Shown here one piece after another: positions 24,098 to 32,126 of a DNA stretch of 64,000 bases. Made by a program: the position numbers and the translations under genes. Position 1 is the first letter of the stretch. Each line of letters starts with the position of its first letter. The notes beneath the pieces were generated by a model. That model was not told the DNA's origin. It made no database searches and saw only the letters and a list, made by a program, of their open reading frames with translations. The stretch is from positions 102,303-166,302 of IMG/VR virus record IMGVR_UViG_3300045971_000356. One strand, given 5' to 3'. The DNA comes from a virus.

Positions 24098-25216
24098 ATG
24101 AAAATAAACGAAATATTACGAGAATTAGCCTACCCAGGCAACATTGGGATTATGGAACTAACTAAGTTCTTTCAGATGGCCACTGATGAGCAAAAAATGC
24201 ATTTTAAGAAATTAAAAGCATCAGGCAAAACAGAAGCAGCATGGAAATTTATGCAGTCTGTCGTTGATGTTAAGCTGCATGAAGGTGGCTGGGCTAACCC
24301 AGTTACACAAGGAACGCATATTACACCACAGTTAGTTGACATGGTGTTTAAAGTATTGAACATTTTCGTTAAACGATTAAATGTATTTCTACAAAGCAAG
24401 GAAATTCCGCCAGTTGAGTTAGGTAATCCTTGCGGTAGCACAACGTATTATAAACGTGATTTAATGCAAAACCCCACCCGTGAATACGGTGACATAGATG
24501 TCAACTTGTTCATCCCACGCATTGAGGGAACAACAAATAATGCTAACGCTGATATTATCCGCACTGCGGTTCAAGAGTTTTGCGAAGGTGACCCAGATTT
24601 CCAAACAAGTAACGGAACAAACGTTATCGTTAGGGTTGGAAAAGACTATATACAAGTTGATTTAATAACGGCGTTTTACCACAACAAAGAATGGACTAAT
24701 GCATTAGCACCTGAATACAATGTCAAAGGTGTGTTATGCAACAGCATTTACTCATCACTTGGCGAAGCGTTAAGCCTTAGCATTGGTGGTGGACATGGTG
24801 TTCAAGGTAAGTTTGATAGCGAAGGAAACTTAGTGCCGTTCAAAACAGTTAAAGGAGTTACTCTTAAAACGATCACAAACAAACCAGACTCGTGGGCGTT
24901 AGACATTGCTAAGTTCTTTGGATGTAAGAAAATACACCCATTGCTTAAACAATATCCAGGCAAGTTAGACGAAGTGAGAGTTGCTGACATGATAAACAGT
25001 ATTAAGGGAATTGCACTATCCATGGAGTTAAATGGAGTTGGTAACTCGTCAGAGTTACTGCAAAAAATCAAATCAATATACTTGGGCAAAATAGAGAAGG
25101 CTGCAACGAGCAGCAAGTATGACAAAGCAGCAACGCCCGAAGCAAAAGCAAAAGCAGATCACACTAAAGAAATGTTGATACAAAAGTCAACTGAATTTGC
25201 CAAAATGTTTGATTAA
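24098..25216 (+). CDS. Tagged nucleotidyltransferase-like protein
   Basis: 372 aa, tag MKINEILRE then Leu. Contains GSTTYYKRD......EYGDIDVNLFIP, the GS....(D/E)xD arrangement of the polymerase-beta nucleotidyltransferase fold, followed by YIQVDLIT, a candidate third acidic residue. C-terminal 60 residues are Lys/Ala-rich. Could transfer NMP to RNA, protein or small molecule. Last gene of the late operon. Confidence 0.7.
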   Translation: MKINEILRELAYPGNIGIMELTKFFQMATDEQKMHFKKLKASGKTEAAWKFMQSVVDVKLHEGGWANPVTQGTHITPQLVDMVFKVLNIFVKRLNVFLQSKEIPPVELGNPCGSTTYYKRDLMQNPTREYGDIDVNLFIPRIEGTTNNANADIIRTAVQEFCEGDPDFQTSNGTNVIVRVGKDYIQVDLITAFYHNKEWTNALAPEYNVKGVLCNSIYSSLGEALSLSIGGGHGVQGKFDSEGNLVPFKTVKGVTLKTITNKPDSWALDIAKFFGCKKIHPLLKQYPGKLDEVRVADMINSIKGIALSMELNGVGNSSELLQKIKSIYLGKIEKAATSSKYDKAATPEAKAKADHTKEMLIQKSTEFAKMFD

Positions 25217-25242
25217 GTTGTTTTAATACAACAAAATAACCG

Positions 25243-25271
25243 TTGACTTTTGGCTCAAACGGCTATACAAT
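25243..25271 (+). promoter_or_regulatory. Sigma70-like promoter, leaderless architecture
   Basis: TTGACT, 17-bp spacer, TACAAT; ATG at 25278 is seven bases after the -10. Confidence 0.8.
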
Positions 25272-25277
25272 AGCCGT

Positions 25278-25430
25278 ATGAAGCAATTAATGTACGTTTA
25301 CACTTCCACCCGCAAGAATCTGTGTGGTGAACTTACACCAATCGTGATTGAAACCAATCTCACGTATGCTTTGCCTTATTGGCAGGCACGAAAACGCAGT
25401 AATCCCAAAATATTTTGGAAAATTGCTTGA
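25278..25430 (+). CDS. Small hypothetical protein (leaderless mRNA)
   Basis: 50 aa, basic, aromatic-rich. ATG placed exactly at the predicted transcription start; no RBS. Its stop codon overlaps the -35 of the next promoter. Confidence 0.6.
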   Translation: MKQLMYVYTSTRKNLCGELTPIVIETNLTYALPYWQARKRSNPKIFWKIA

Positions 25431-25455
25431 CTTTATTGCCTTTTGGCTGTATAAT
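25427..25455 (+). promoter_or_regulatory. Sigma70-like promoter
   Basis: TTGACT, 17-bp spacer, TATAAT, followed by CACATACAC at +1. Confidence 0.88.
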
Positions 25456-25483
25456 ACTCACATACACAAGCAAAGGAAGTAAA

Positions 25484-25900
25484 ATGAGCACACATTCAGT
25501 TATTGGTGTTATGCACGGGGATAAATGTAAAGCAGTTTATTGTCACTGGGATGGGTACCTTGAACATAACGGGAATATGTTGTTAAAACACTACGATTCC
25601 GCCAAAGCAAATCACCTCGTTTCGTTGGGCTCCGTCAGCGCACTAGAACGCTCTGTCGTGCCCGCAACTGAAGCCCACAGCTTCGACACCCCAGAGACGG
25701 GCGTCACATTGTTCTACGGGCGCGATCGTGGGGATACGGACGTTGATTTTGAGGTTTTTCACAGCGATCAAGAGATGTTTGAGTACTACGAGGAGAGTTT
25801 CTACTACGTCATGAAGGACGGAGTGTGGTATTTTAGCAACGGTTTTCATGGCTGGATGACGCTTGAATCAGCACTAGAAACAGCAAAAGAAACGGTGTAA
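25484..25900 (+). CDS. Conserved phage protein (MSTHSVIGVMHGDKCKAVYCHWDG family)
   Basis: 138 aa; ATG at 25484 with AAAGGAAG; an upstream in-frame start lies within the promoter. N-terminus SVIGV.HGD....YCHWDGYLEHNG..LL.HY is the signature of a widely distributed phage family of unknown function; C-terminus has FYYVMKDGVWYFSNGF. Early gene. Confidence 0.8.
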   Translation: MSTHSVIGVMHGDKCKAVYCHWDGYLEHNGNMLLKHYDSAKANHLVSLGSVSALERSVVPATEAHSFDTPETGVTLFYGRDRGDTDVDFEVFHSDQEMFEYYEESFYYVMKDGVWYFSNGFHGWMTLESALETAKETV

Positions 25901-25904
25901 ACTG

Positions 25905-25933
25905 TTGACTTTTGGCCCTTTTAGCTGTATAAT
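25905..25933 (+). promoter_or_regulatory. Sigma70-like promoter, leaderless architecture
   Basis: TTGACT, 17-bp spacer, TATAAT; ATG at 25940 is seven bases after the -10. Confidence 0.88.
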
Positions 25934-25939
25934 CCACGT

Positions 25940-26305
25940 ATGGAACAAGAAATCAAAACGTTAAATGCCCTTCAGCGGCGTATCACCAGAACATTATACA
26001 GATGTGTTCCTGGTAGCGCACGGGCTGGCAAAGTGCGTATGATGTACGCAAGAATCGTGCGCAAACTCGAGCTGATTCACGGTCCAGATGCTCATTGCAG
26101 CCTTGTGGACTACGATTTGGCTAACACATATTCAGACTGGCACAAAGAACTCACTGGCTCTCGCCCCAAAGCGTTTGTTACCCGTGCTGATGTGCAAGCC
26201 TGGATCATCCGTCACAGTTCACCAGAGGCTATGGCGGAGAGAATCAAACTCTGGGACGCCGAGAGCAGAATTCTTGGCAGCACTAACTACAAGGAATCAG
26301 TATGA
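25940..26305 (+). CDS. Hypothetical basic protein (leaderless mRNA)
   Basis: 121 aa, helical and basic in the first half (ALQRRITRTLYR). No family recognised. ATG at the predicted +1; ends in ATGA overlap. Confidence 0.7.
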   Translation: MEQEIKTLNALQRRITRTLYRCVPGSARAGKVRMMYARIVRKLELIHGPDAHCSLVDYDLANTYSDWHKELTGSRPKAFVTRADVQAWIIRHSSPEAMAERIKLWDAESRILGSTNYKESV

Positions 26306-26580
26306 ACAACCCAACACCATTGCCCGAACTTGAAGAAGGCAAAAACAAAATTCTCAAAGCAGGCTGGACACTGGTCCGCAAATCTTTTGTCGCAACTGTA
26401 ACACTAATCTCCGAGATTGCAGTTATTGCGGTGATTGGCTCAATGGCTGGCTCGTACTTGTCAGCCAAAACCATCGTGTCAGACTGCCAAACTGTCAGTC
26501 TTGCCAAAGTTGGCGACACTTATATTAAATGCTCATTGGTTGAGCCAACTAAAGATCCCGTAACAGCACCCCCACGGTAA
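26302..26580 (+). CDS. Membrane protein
   Basis: 92 aa with one hydrophobic helix (about residues 35-55, VTLISEIAVIAVIGSMAGSYL) and a soluble C-terminus with two Cys. ATGA-coupled to the gene before. Confidence 0.65.
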   Translation: MNNPTPLPELEEGKNKILKAGWTLVRKSFVATVTLISEIAVIAVIGSMAGSYLSAKTIVSDCQTVSLAKVGDTYIKCSLVEPTKDPVTAPPR

Positions 26581-26592
26581 GGAGTATAAGTC

Positions 26593-26799
26593 ATGTTTAA
26601 GTTTTTATCTGGCATCGCGTTTGGCATTTTCATTATGGTCACTGCAACTAATCCGCAAGCGGTGAAAAATCTCGCTGGCAAAGCAGTGGACGCAACGCAC
26701 AACGGAGTCACTGCTACTGTTGAAACTCTCAACAAGCCTGAAGAATCTACTTTGGTCACTAAAGCAAAAGAAGTGGTCAAGGAAGTAGCGCCCAAGTAA
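26593..26799 (+). CDS. Small membrane-anchored protein
   Basis: 68 aa; N-terminal hydrophobic segment (FLSGIAFGIFIMVTATNP) then a Lys/Val/Glu-rich helix. RBS AAGGAG. Unknown role. Confidence 0.65.
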   Translation: MFKFLSGIAFGIFIMVTATNPQAVKNLAGKAVDATHNGVTATVETLNKPEESTLVTKAKEVVKEVAPK

Positions 26800-26843
26800 T
26801 GGCGCGAATATTTGATTTTGGTTAAATCAGTCACAAAAAACCG

Positions 26844-26872
26844 TTGACAAACAGGCCAAAGTCAAGTATCAT
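26844..26872 (+). promoter_or_regulatory. Sigma70-like promoter
   Basis: TTGACA, 17-bp spacer, TATCAT; an ATG at 26879 again falls seven bases after the -10. Confidence 0.8.
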
Positions 26873-26878
26873 TAGCAC

Positions 26879-26926
26879 ATGAAGCAAACACTTCATTTTT
26901 ATCTTTTTAACCCAAATAGGAGTTAG
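26879..26926 (+). CDS. Leader mini-ORF
   Basis: 15 codons (MKQTLHFYLFNPNRS) starting at the predicted +1 and ending two bases before the ATG of the next gene. Could be a leader peptide that controls that gene; may also be coincidental because the promoters share a CAT(A/G) start site. Confidence 0.3.
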   Translation: MKQTLHFYLFNPNRS

Positions 26927-26928
26927 TT

Positions 26929-27300
26929 ATGAGTAAGTATACAGTCGCTGGTGTTTCCAAACTGAACGGCGAGTTCAAGGTGCGTTTTGCACATGATCTC
27001 ATGTATGTCAAGGGCTTGTCCAAGGCAGGCAATACTGACATTGAGTTGGTTGAGGCTCCGTCCGCAATGGACAAGCCAGAGTTGACCGAGTGGTTGAAGA
27101 CCACGGACCTGTACAACCGTGCAGAGTTCAAGGAAGCGATTGACGATCGCAGTGCTATGTACGTCAAGTTGGCCAAGGCTAAAGCGCCGAAGGCTGTCAA
27201 AGTGGCCAAGCCTGTGAAGGCTAAGAAGGTCGCTGCACCAGCAAAGAGCAAGGCAGAAAAGCTTGCTGAACTTGCTGCTCGTGTGCCCGTCACTGAGTAA
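26929..27300 (+). CDS. Hypothetical protein with Lys/Ala-rich tail
   Basis: 123 aa; RBS AGGAG. N-terminal 75 residues globular, C-terminal 45 residues histone-like (KVAKPVKAKKVAAPAKSK), likely DNA/RNA-interacting. Followed by a terminator, so probably monocistronic. Confidence 0.7.
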   Translation: MSKYTVAGVSKLNGEFKVRFAHDLMYVKGLSKAGNTDIELVEAPSAMDKPELTEWLKTTDLYNRAEFKEAIDDRSAMYVKLAKAKAPKAVKVAKPVKAKKVAAPAKSKAEKLAELAARVPVTE

Positions 27301-27317
27301 CGCAACGTTACCACAGC

Positions 27318-27340
27318 AAACCCCGCGCAATGCGGGGTTT
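27318..27340 (+). terminator. Rho-independent terminator
   Basis: AAACCCCGC / GCGGGGTTT stem with 5-nt loop. Confidence 0.88.
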
Positions 27341-27344
27341 CTTC

Positions 27345-27372
27345 TTGACATCTTGCTAAACGATGTTATAAT
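27345..27372 (+). promoter_or_regulatory. Sigma70-like promoter
   Basis: TTGACA, 16-bp spacer, TATAAT, right after the terminator. Confidence 0.8.
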
Positions 27373-27416
27373 GAAGGTGAGGGAAGAAGTTAGTTAAACA
27401 GTAAAGGAGTTACAAA

Positions 27417-27620
27417 ATGCCTGAAGTCAGACCACAAGCGTTATTTAAAGTTGAGATTATCGAGTCCGAGCGTGGCTGGGGTTCAAAGATTGACGAGACT
27501 AAGTTTTTCGACAACCAGTCCGAAGCAGAAGCGTTTTGCAAGCAATATAACGCACAAAACACTGAAACGGTTGTTCCAGATTGGTACATGTACGCAAGAT
27601 ATGTGGGTCGTGTTGCGTAA
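27417..27620 (+). CDS. Small conserved phage protein
   Basis: 67 aa; RBS AAAGGAG. Contains KVEIIESERGWGSKIDETKFF and EAEAFCKQYN.QN....VPDWYM, a pattern common to a phage/bacterial small-protein family of unknown function. Monocistronic. Confidence 0.75.
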   Translation: MPEVRPQALFKVEIIESERGWGSKIDETKFFDNQSEAEAFCKQYNAQNTETVVPDWYMYARYVGRVA

Positions 27621-27638
27621 AAACAACAAAAATAATGC

Positions 27639-27667
27639 TTGACTGCCAAGCATTTTGGCTGTATAAT
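27639..27667 (+). promoter_or_regulatory. Sigma70-like promoter (cassette type B)
   Basis: TTGACT, 17-bp spacer, TATAAT; spacer and +1 region nearly the same as at 7306, 27931 and 63774. Confidence 0.9.
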
Positions 27668-27699
27668 AGTCACATACAGCAACAAATGTGGAGTTAAAA

Positions 27700-27924
27700 A
27701 TGGAAGAACTTAAAGCCTTGTTTCCGAAAACACGTCGTATTGCCGCCCCAACCGGTGATATCCCAATGTACTTTTTCGTCGAAAACGAAGCCAAAATCCG
27801 TGCAGCCGCAAAAGAATACTTCCCCAATGGCTACCGCGTGATTTTCCGCGGTCCGCGCCCATACAAGGACGCAACGATGACCCGCCGCGCAGACGCCACT
27901 AGTGTTTTGCTGTATTCGCGTTAA
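27700..27924 (+). CDS. Hypothetical small protein
   Basis: 74 aa from ATG 27700 with GGAG 6 nt ahead (GTG at 27688 less likely). Basic; ends RRADATSVLLYSR, resembling a conserved phage protein with YRVIFRGPR..K........ADAT. Monocistronic early gene. Confidence 0.7.
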   Translation: MEELKALFPKTRRIAAPTGDIPMYFFVENEAKIRAAAKEYFPNGYRVIFRGPRPYKDATMTRRADATSVLLYSR

Positions 27925-27930
27925 AAACAG

Positions 27931-27959
27931 TTGACAGTCAAGCATTTTGGTGCTATAAT
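27931..27959 (+). promoter_or_regulatory. Sigma70-like promoter (cassette type B)
   Basis: TTGACA, 17-bp spacer, TATAAT. Confidence 0.9.
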
Positions 27960-27991
27960 AGTCACATACAGCAACAGATAGGACCACGCAA

Positions 27992-28408
27992 ATGGCTACA
28001 ATTACGAAAACCCAACTGGCGCAAGTTCGCGCTGATCTCAATGCTGCACTTGCTATGGTAGCAACGAAACACGGCATTGACTTTGCTATTGGCACAATCC
28101 GTTTTAACGCTGAAACAATGCGTACCACATTGAGTGGTGTTGTTCGCGGTGCTGCTGGCACATCTACTGCCAAGCCCACTGATCCAAAGTTGGTAGCGTT
28201 TTTGACACGCGGTGCACGTTTGTTGGGACACCCAAGCATCAACGAAAACGACAAGTTCCACTCACTGGGCCTGGGCACTGTCAAGTTCGTGGGTTATAAC
28301 ACCCGCGCCAAAGCATACCCGTTTATCGTCCAAACAACTGGCGGCAAGCGTTACAAAATCAACGAAGCCCGTGCTAAGGCACTCGCAGACTCAGGAATTG
28401 TTGTATGA
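27992..28408 (+). CDS. Conserved phage protein
   Basis: 138 aa. N-terminal helix TKTQLAQVRADLNAALA.VA.KHGI and C-terminal VGYNTRAKAYPFIVQTTGGKRYKI define a family frequent in phages of Gram-negative hosts; function unknown. ATGA overlap with the next gene. Confidence 0.75.
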   Translation: MATITKTQLAQVRADLNAALAMVATKHGIDFAIGTIRFNAETMRTTLSGVVRGAAGTSTAKPTDPKLVAFLTRGARLLGHPSINENDKFHSLGLGTVKFVGYNTRAKAYPFIVQTTGGKRYKINEARAKALADSGIVV

Positions 28409-28632
28409 AAAGCATTAAACTGTACCTTGTTGCCGGCACTGAAGTGACATTTTACCTCAGTGAAGCGCAAAGCATTGTGGTGATTGATGTGGCAGAGCCC
28501 AGGAATAGCTGCAAGCTCATTGACGGCATCCATAACAACGGTGGCTGGCACATTGCTGAATCCGCTGGCTCGTTGAACAAAAAGCTCAACGCACTGTTTA
28601 ACCCAAAGCCCTTTAACTCGGGACCAAAATAA
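28405..28632 (+). CDS. Hypothetical protein
   Basis: 75 aa, mixed alpha/beta, unrecognised. Coupled on both sides (ATGA, TAATG). Confidence 0.65.
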   Translation: MKSIKLYLVAGTEVTFYLSEAQSIVVIDVAEPRNSCKLIDGIHNNGGWHIAESAGSLNKKLNALFNPKPFNSGPK

Positions 28633-28958
28633 TGGCTGAAGCATTCCGCGAAACAACACAGTGGAAAGGCTCCACTGTCAAAAATGGCATTTACTTACTC
28701 GAGGGCGACAAGTGCCTCGCGTTCCGCAACTTTAAATCTGAGACCACTTACTTCACAAAGCCAATAACGATCGACAAGCGTGGTCGCACGTTTGAGAAGT
28801 TGGGCAAGATTCCGTTTGTTGTTGAAGCAGAAGTAAAAACTGATCTGCGCGAAGTAGCAGGCAGCAAAGGCGCCATTTACTACGTAAATGATGAAGAAAA
28901 ACCTGTACGTGCGCTGGATTTCAGTTTAGGGGAAAGTGTCGCCACCTCGAAGAACTGA
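28632..28958 (+). CDS. Hypothetical protein, possibly truncated at C-terminus
   Basis: 108 aa, basic. Its last 11 codons overlap the 3' end of an antisense homing endonuclease, so the natural C-terminus may have been replaced when the endonuclease inserted. Function unknown. Confidence 0.65.
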   Translation: MAEAFRETTQWKGSTVKNGIYLLEGDKCLAFRNFKSETTYFTKPITIDKRGRTFEKLGKIPFVVEAEVKTDLREVAGSKGAIYYVNDEEKPVRALDFSLGESVATSKN

Positions 28959-29822
28959 AATAACCTTCCACCCTTTATGCTGTTTCCTATCGCCAAGTGC
29001 GACGTCCGACATTGTCCCATTGTTTAAGTTATTTTCTCGACAAAACTCCCTCATGTTTGATACAACTATCGATTCTTGAGTTGGAGAGAGTAAGAGCCAC
29101 TCTATTGCGCGGTTTGCTACATTCCTCTGCTTTGGTGATTTAGGCTTAATAAGGTAGCAGTTATCAAAATGATACCGTTTCATATTACCAGGATTAGTTC
29201 CTTGAAACAAACAATGGGGGCAAGTTATTAAAGGTCTGCTTGCGTTTTGGTCACGAGTGCGATTAGATTGGGCTTTTCTTTTTTCTTCGGTCCAAGTTGC
29301 CTTCATATTTGCCCTTGCGCTATCTGTCATCTTGGTTCCACGAAGGCGGTCACCGACCGCTTTGCCAAACCCCTCGGGCTTTTTCTTGCCTTTAAGTTTT
29401 TCTGAAGCCTTTAACGCCGCGGCTGCTTTAGTTTCTGGTGTTCTATAATCTGGATGACCTATTTGTGACTTTGACAGATTCTTGCGGTGTTGCTCTGTCC
29501 GCTCTTGTCCAACTGGGAATCCGTGAAGACCATCTTCATCGATTGCATTAGCCCATATCTTTTTGCCATCTTTGTTTCTGGCTTTCACAATATCGTGATA
29601 TTTTGAAAAAGAAAGTGCTTCTTCAACTAAAGTTTCTTTATTGGTGTATAAACGGCACCAAATCGTAGTCACATCTTTGCCGTGTTTTTCAAGATGTTTT
29701 AACCAGTAATCACCTGATCCTAAATATTTGATAGGATCTATTTTAGTTGTTTTGCAGAAATATTTGAGGCCTGTTTTATTATGCTGCTTAACACAAAGCC
29801 AAGTTGGTTTAAATGGTTCCAT
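28926..29822 (-). CDS. GIY-YIG-like/NUMOD homing endonuclease
   Basis: 298 aa. N-terminal region with GLKYFCKTT..DPIKYLGSG..W..HL..HG is typical of a phage endonuclease subfamily; middle has repeated NUMOD3-like basic motifs (RKNLSKSQIGH, ANMKATWTEE), then a C..C...H...C zinc finger (CPHCLFQGTNPGNMKRYHFDNC, abbreviated here) and a C-terminal NUMOD1-like helix-turn-helix (MREFCRENNLNNGTMSDV). Minus-strand late promoter places +1 at its ATG. Confidence 0.8.
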   Translation of the reverse strand: MEPFKPTWLCVKQHNKTGLKYFCKTTKIDPIKYLGSGDYWLKHLEKHGKDVTTIWCRLYTNKETLVEEALSFSKYHDIVKARNKDGKKIWANAIDEDGLHGFPVGQERTEQHRKNLSKSQIGHPDYRTPETKAAAALKASEKLKGKKKPEGFGKAVGDRLRGTKMTDSARANMKATWTEEKRKAQSNRTRDQNASRPLITCPHCLFQGTNPGNMKRYHFDNCYLIKPKSPKQRNVANRAIEWLLLSPTQESIVVSNMREFCRENNLNNGTMSDVALGDRKQHKGWKVISVLRGGDTFP

Positions 29823-29827
29823 ACTAT

Positions 29828-29835
29828 TATTTATT
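29828..29835 (-). promoter_or_regulatory. Late-promoter-like element (AATAAATA)
   Basis: Minus strand; six bases further is 29822, the A of the endonuclease ATG. Confidence 0.5.
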
Positions 29836-29875
29836 TAAGTATCGCGGAAACTGCAAACATTTATATCAAAAACAC

Positions 29876-29904
29876 TTGACTTAACAGCAAGAATCGCGTA
29901 TAAT
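29876..29904 (+). promoter_or_regulatory. Sigma70-like promoter for DNA ligase
   Basis: TTGACT, 17-bp spacer, TATAAT. Confidence 0.88.
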
Positions 29905-29927
29905 ACAGCATACGCAAAAGGACACAT

Positions 29928-31337
29928 ATGAACGCACCCCAGACTATTTTGGCAGAGATTACTGCTAACGATTCAAAACTTGCCAAACAAGCTATCCTCG
30001 AACGCGAGGCAAAGGCTGGCAATGACAACTTTTTCAAAGGGCTGTTGCTTGCTTGCAACCAGGTGATCACATTCGGGGTCAAAGCGGTTGAAGAAAAGCC
30101 AGTCAAACGTGCTAACGAGCCAGCGCCAAAAGGCTTATCACATGATGTGTTTTTCAAGCTGACTGACAAATTGGCAAAGCGTGAGCTGACTGGTGATGCT
30201 GCGCAGGTAGCTATTGCGCATGCCCGCAACATGGCAACGGCAGAAGAATGGAACGGCTGGTTCCGTTTGGTTCTAATCAAGGACTTGAAGGCAGGCTTTA
30301 GCGAAAGCACTATTAACAAAGTTTGCGAAACAAAATACCCACAATATTCAGTCCCGTTGTTTGAATGCCAGTTGGCTCACGACGGTGCTAACTACGAAGA
30401 AAAGTTAGTTGGCAAGAAACTTGTTGACACAAAACTTGACGGTATGCGTGTCATTACCGTTGTTTACCCTGACGGTAAGGTGGACCAGTTTAGCCGCAAC
30501 GGCAAGGAACTTGTCAACTTCATTAAGGTGAAGGAACAGTTGAGTAAGGTTGCTAAATTTTTCGCAGAGCCTACTGTGCTGGACGGCGAGATTATGTCAG
30601 CCTCATTCCAAGACTTGATGAAGCAAGCACGTCGCAAAACTGATGTGCAAGCAGACGACGCAGTGTTGAATTTATTTGACATCGTTACGTTGAAAGACTT
30701 CCAAGCAGGCATTAGCAACAATCGTCAAATTGACCGTAGCTACACGCTTGGCATTTGGTTTGAGAACGTAAAAGACAAAGTGCCTAACGTTAACGTGCTG
30801 GGTCAAGAACTTGTTGATCTTGACACCCCTGAAGGGCAAGCCCGTTTGGATGAGATCAACGCCATTGCGTTGGCTGGTAAGTATGAAGGCATCATGCTTA
30901 AAGATCCAGAAGCACCATACGAGTGCAAACGCAGTGTGGCATGGTTGAAGATCAAACCTTACATTGAAGTGACGCTCAAAGTTGTCGACGTTGAAGAAGG
31001 TAGTGCAGACAGCAAATTTGTTGGCACCATGGGCGCAGTGGTGTTTGAAGGCGAAGATGACGGCAAGTTTATTAACGTACATTGCGGCGGTGGCTTCAGC
31101 GTTAAACAACGTGCGCAAATTTGGGCAACCCATACTGGCAAGCCAGTTGAGTGGAAGAAAAAGGAAGGCGGCAAGTGGGTAACTATTGTTGAGCAACCTA
31201 ACAAAGGCGGCATGATTGGCATGCTTGGTGAAGTACGTGCTGACGCTATTACAAAGAGCGATAGCAAGGATCACTACAGCTTGCGTTTTCCGCGGTTCAA
31301 GATTTGGCGTGGTTTTGCGCCTGGTGAAAAACTTTAA
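29928..31337 (+). CDS. ATP-dependent DNA ligase (T4 gp30-like)
   Basis: 469 aa, typical length. Motif I TKLDGMR (adenylated Lys169), motif Ia FSRNGKE, motif III VLDGEI, motif IV EGIMLK, motif V WLKIKP, then an OB-fold ending with KHYSLRFPRF-like DHYSLRFPRFK. Seals nicks during replication and recombination. Own promoter and RBS AAAGG; a lipoprotein gene follows with 9-bp gap. Confidence 0.95.
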   Translation: MNAPQTILAEITANDSKLAKQAILEREAKAGNDNFFKGLLLACNQVITFGVKAVEEKPVKRANEPAPKGLSHDVFFKLTDKLAKRELTGDAAQVAIAHARNMATAEEWNGWFRLVLIKDLKAGFSESTINKVCETKYPQYSVPLFECQLAHDGANYEEKLVGKKLVDTKLDGMRVITVVYPDGKVDQFSRNGKELVNFIKVKEQLSKVAKFFAEPTVLDGEIMSASFQDLMKQARRKTDVQADDAVLNLFDIVTLKDFQAGISNNRQIDRSYTLGIWFENVKDKVPNVNVLGQELVDLDTPEGQARLDEINAIALAGKYEGIMLKDPEAPYECKRSVAWLKIKPYIEVTLKVVDVEEGSADSKFVGTMGAVVFEGEDDGKFINVHCGGGFSVKQRAQIWATHTGKPVEWKKKEGGKWVTIVEQPNKGGMIGMLGEVRADAITKSDSKDHYSLRFPRFKIWRGFAPGEKL

Positions 31338-31346
31338 GGAGATAAC

Positions 31347-31697
31347 ATGAAACATTCAATTAAACTTACTTTTCTCGCACTCGCAGTGGCATCGCTATCT
31401 GCTTGCATGCCTAACTACTCCAACGGCTCACGGGCTGGGGTAGTCAACAAGCTATCTGAAAAAGGGCTGGTATTTAAATCATATGAAGGTGAAATGCTAT
31501 TGGGCGGCATTAGGACTACTGAAAATGGCACTGCCGCAAACTTGTTTGCGTTTAACGTTGACTCCAGTCAAGTCGCTGCCGTTACAGCGGCAATGAAATC
31601 TGGCAAACGGGTTGAGCTCGTTTACCGGCAATGGGCAGTAAGTCCTTTTACCATTGGCTCAGACTACGTCATTATCGACGTTAAGCCAGCGGAGTAA
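31347..31697 (+). CDS. Lipoprotein, common phage family
   Basis: 116 aa. Signal peptide with lipobox LSAC (residues 17-20). Mature part GVVNKLSEKGLVFKSYEGEM and VELVYRQW......SDYVI..V match a family common in phages and bacteria and often mislabelled in databases as 6-phosphogluconate dehydrogenase. True function unknown. RBS AAGGAG. Confidence 0.8.
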   Translation: MKHSIKLTFLALAVASLSACMPNYSNGSRAGVVNKLSEKGLVFKSYEGEMLLGGIRTTENGTAANLFAFNVDSSQVAAVTAAMKSGKRVELVYRQWAVSPFTIGSDYVIIDVKPAE

Positions 31698-31712
31698 AGC
31701 TAAGTAACTAAC

Positions 31713-31946
31713 ATGGAAGAGAAAAACACATACACCCGCACGGTAGTCGTTACTAACGAAGCTCGCTGCCTAAAGTGCCTGGACGTTATTCAGTCTGTCC
31801 ACAGGCACGATTTCAACACTTGCTCATGTGGCAACTTATCTGTTGACGGCGGCAATGCCTACTTACGGCGTAGCGTTCGTGACGGGCACGACAGTTGGGT
31901 AGATTTAAGTGAAACATACGACGAAGAAGTCGAGAAAAACTGGTAA
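31713..31946 (+). CDS. Zinc-ribbon small protein
   Basis: 77 aa. CLKC...SVHRHDFNTCSCGNLSVDGG shows two Cys pairs and the HRHD/VDGG signature of a small conserved phage/bacterial family (DUF7695-like). Probably binds one zinc. Role unknown. Confidence 0.75.
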   Translation: MEEKNTYTRTVVVTNEARCLKCLDVIQSVHRHDFNTCSCGNLSVDGGNAYLRRSVRDGHDSWVDLSETYDEEVEKNW

Positions 31947-31952
31947 CACATT

Positions 31953-32126
31953 ATGACAAACAAAACACAAACATGGGAAGTTACGGTCGAAGAAGACCCA
32001 GCAGATTCTGAAAATGTAATCCTTCCGTTCCCGGAAGATATGCTCGCTCAGTTAGGCTGGGTTGATGGTGACACACTAAACTGGGCCGTACAAGAAGACG
32101 GCACAGTTATTCTCACTAAAGTTTAA
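31953..32126 (+). CDS. AbrB/SpoVT-like small protein
   Basis: 57 aa. LPFPEDMLAQLGWVDGDTLNWAVQEDG is the swapped-hairpin AbrB pattern (P...L..LGW..GD.L......DG). Such proteins bind DNA, often as antitoxins; no toxin gene is beside it. Ends 3 nt inside the convergent gene. Confidence 0.65.
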   Translation: MTNKTQTWEVTVEEDPADSENVILPFPEDMLAQLGWVDGDTLNWAVQEDGTVILTKV

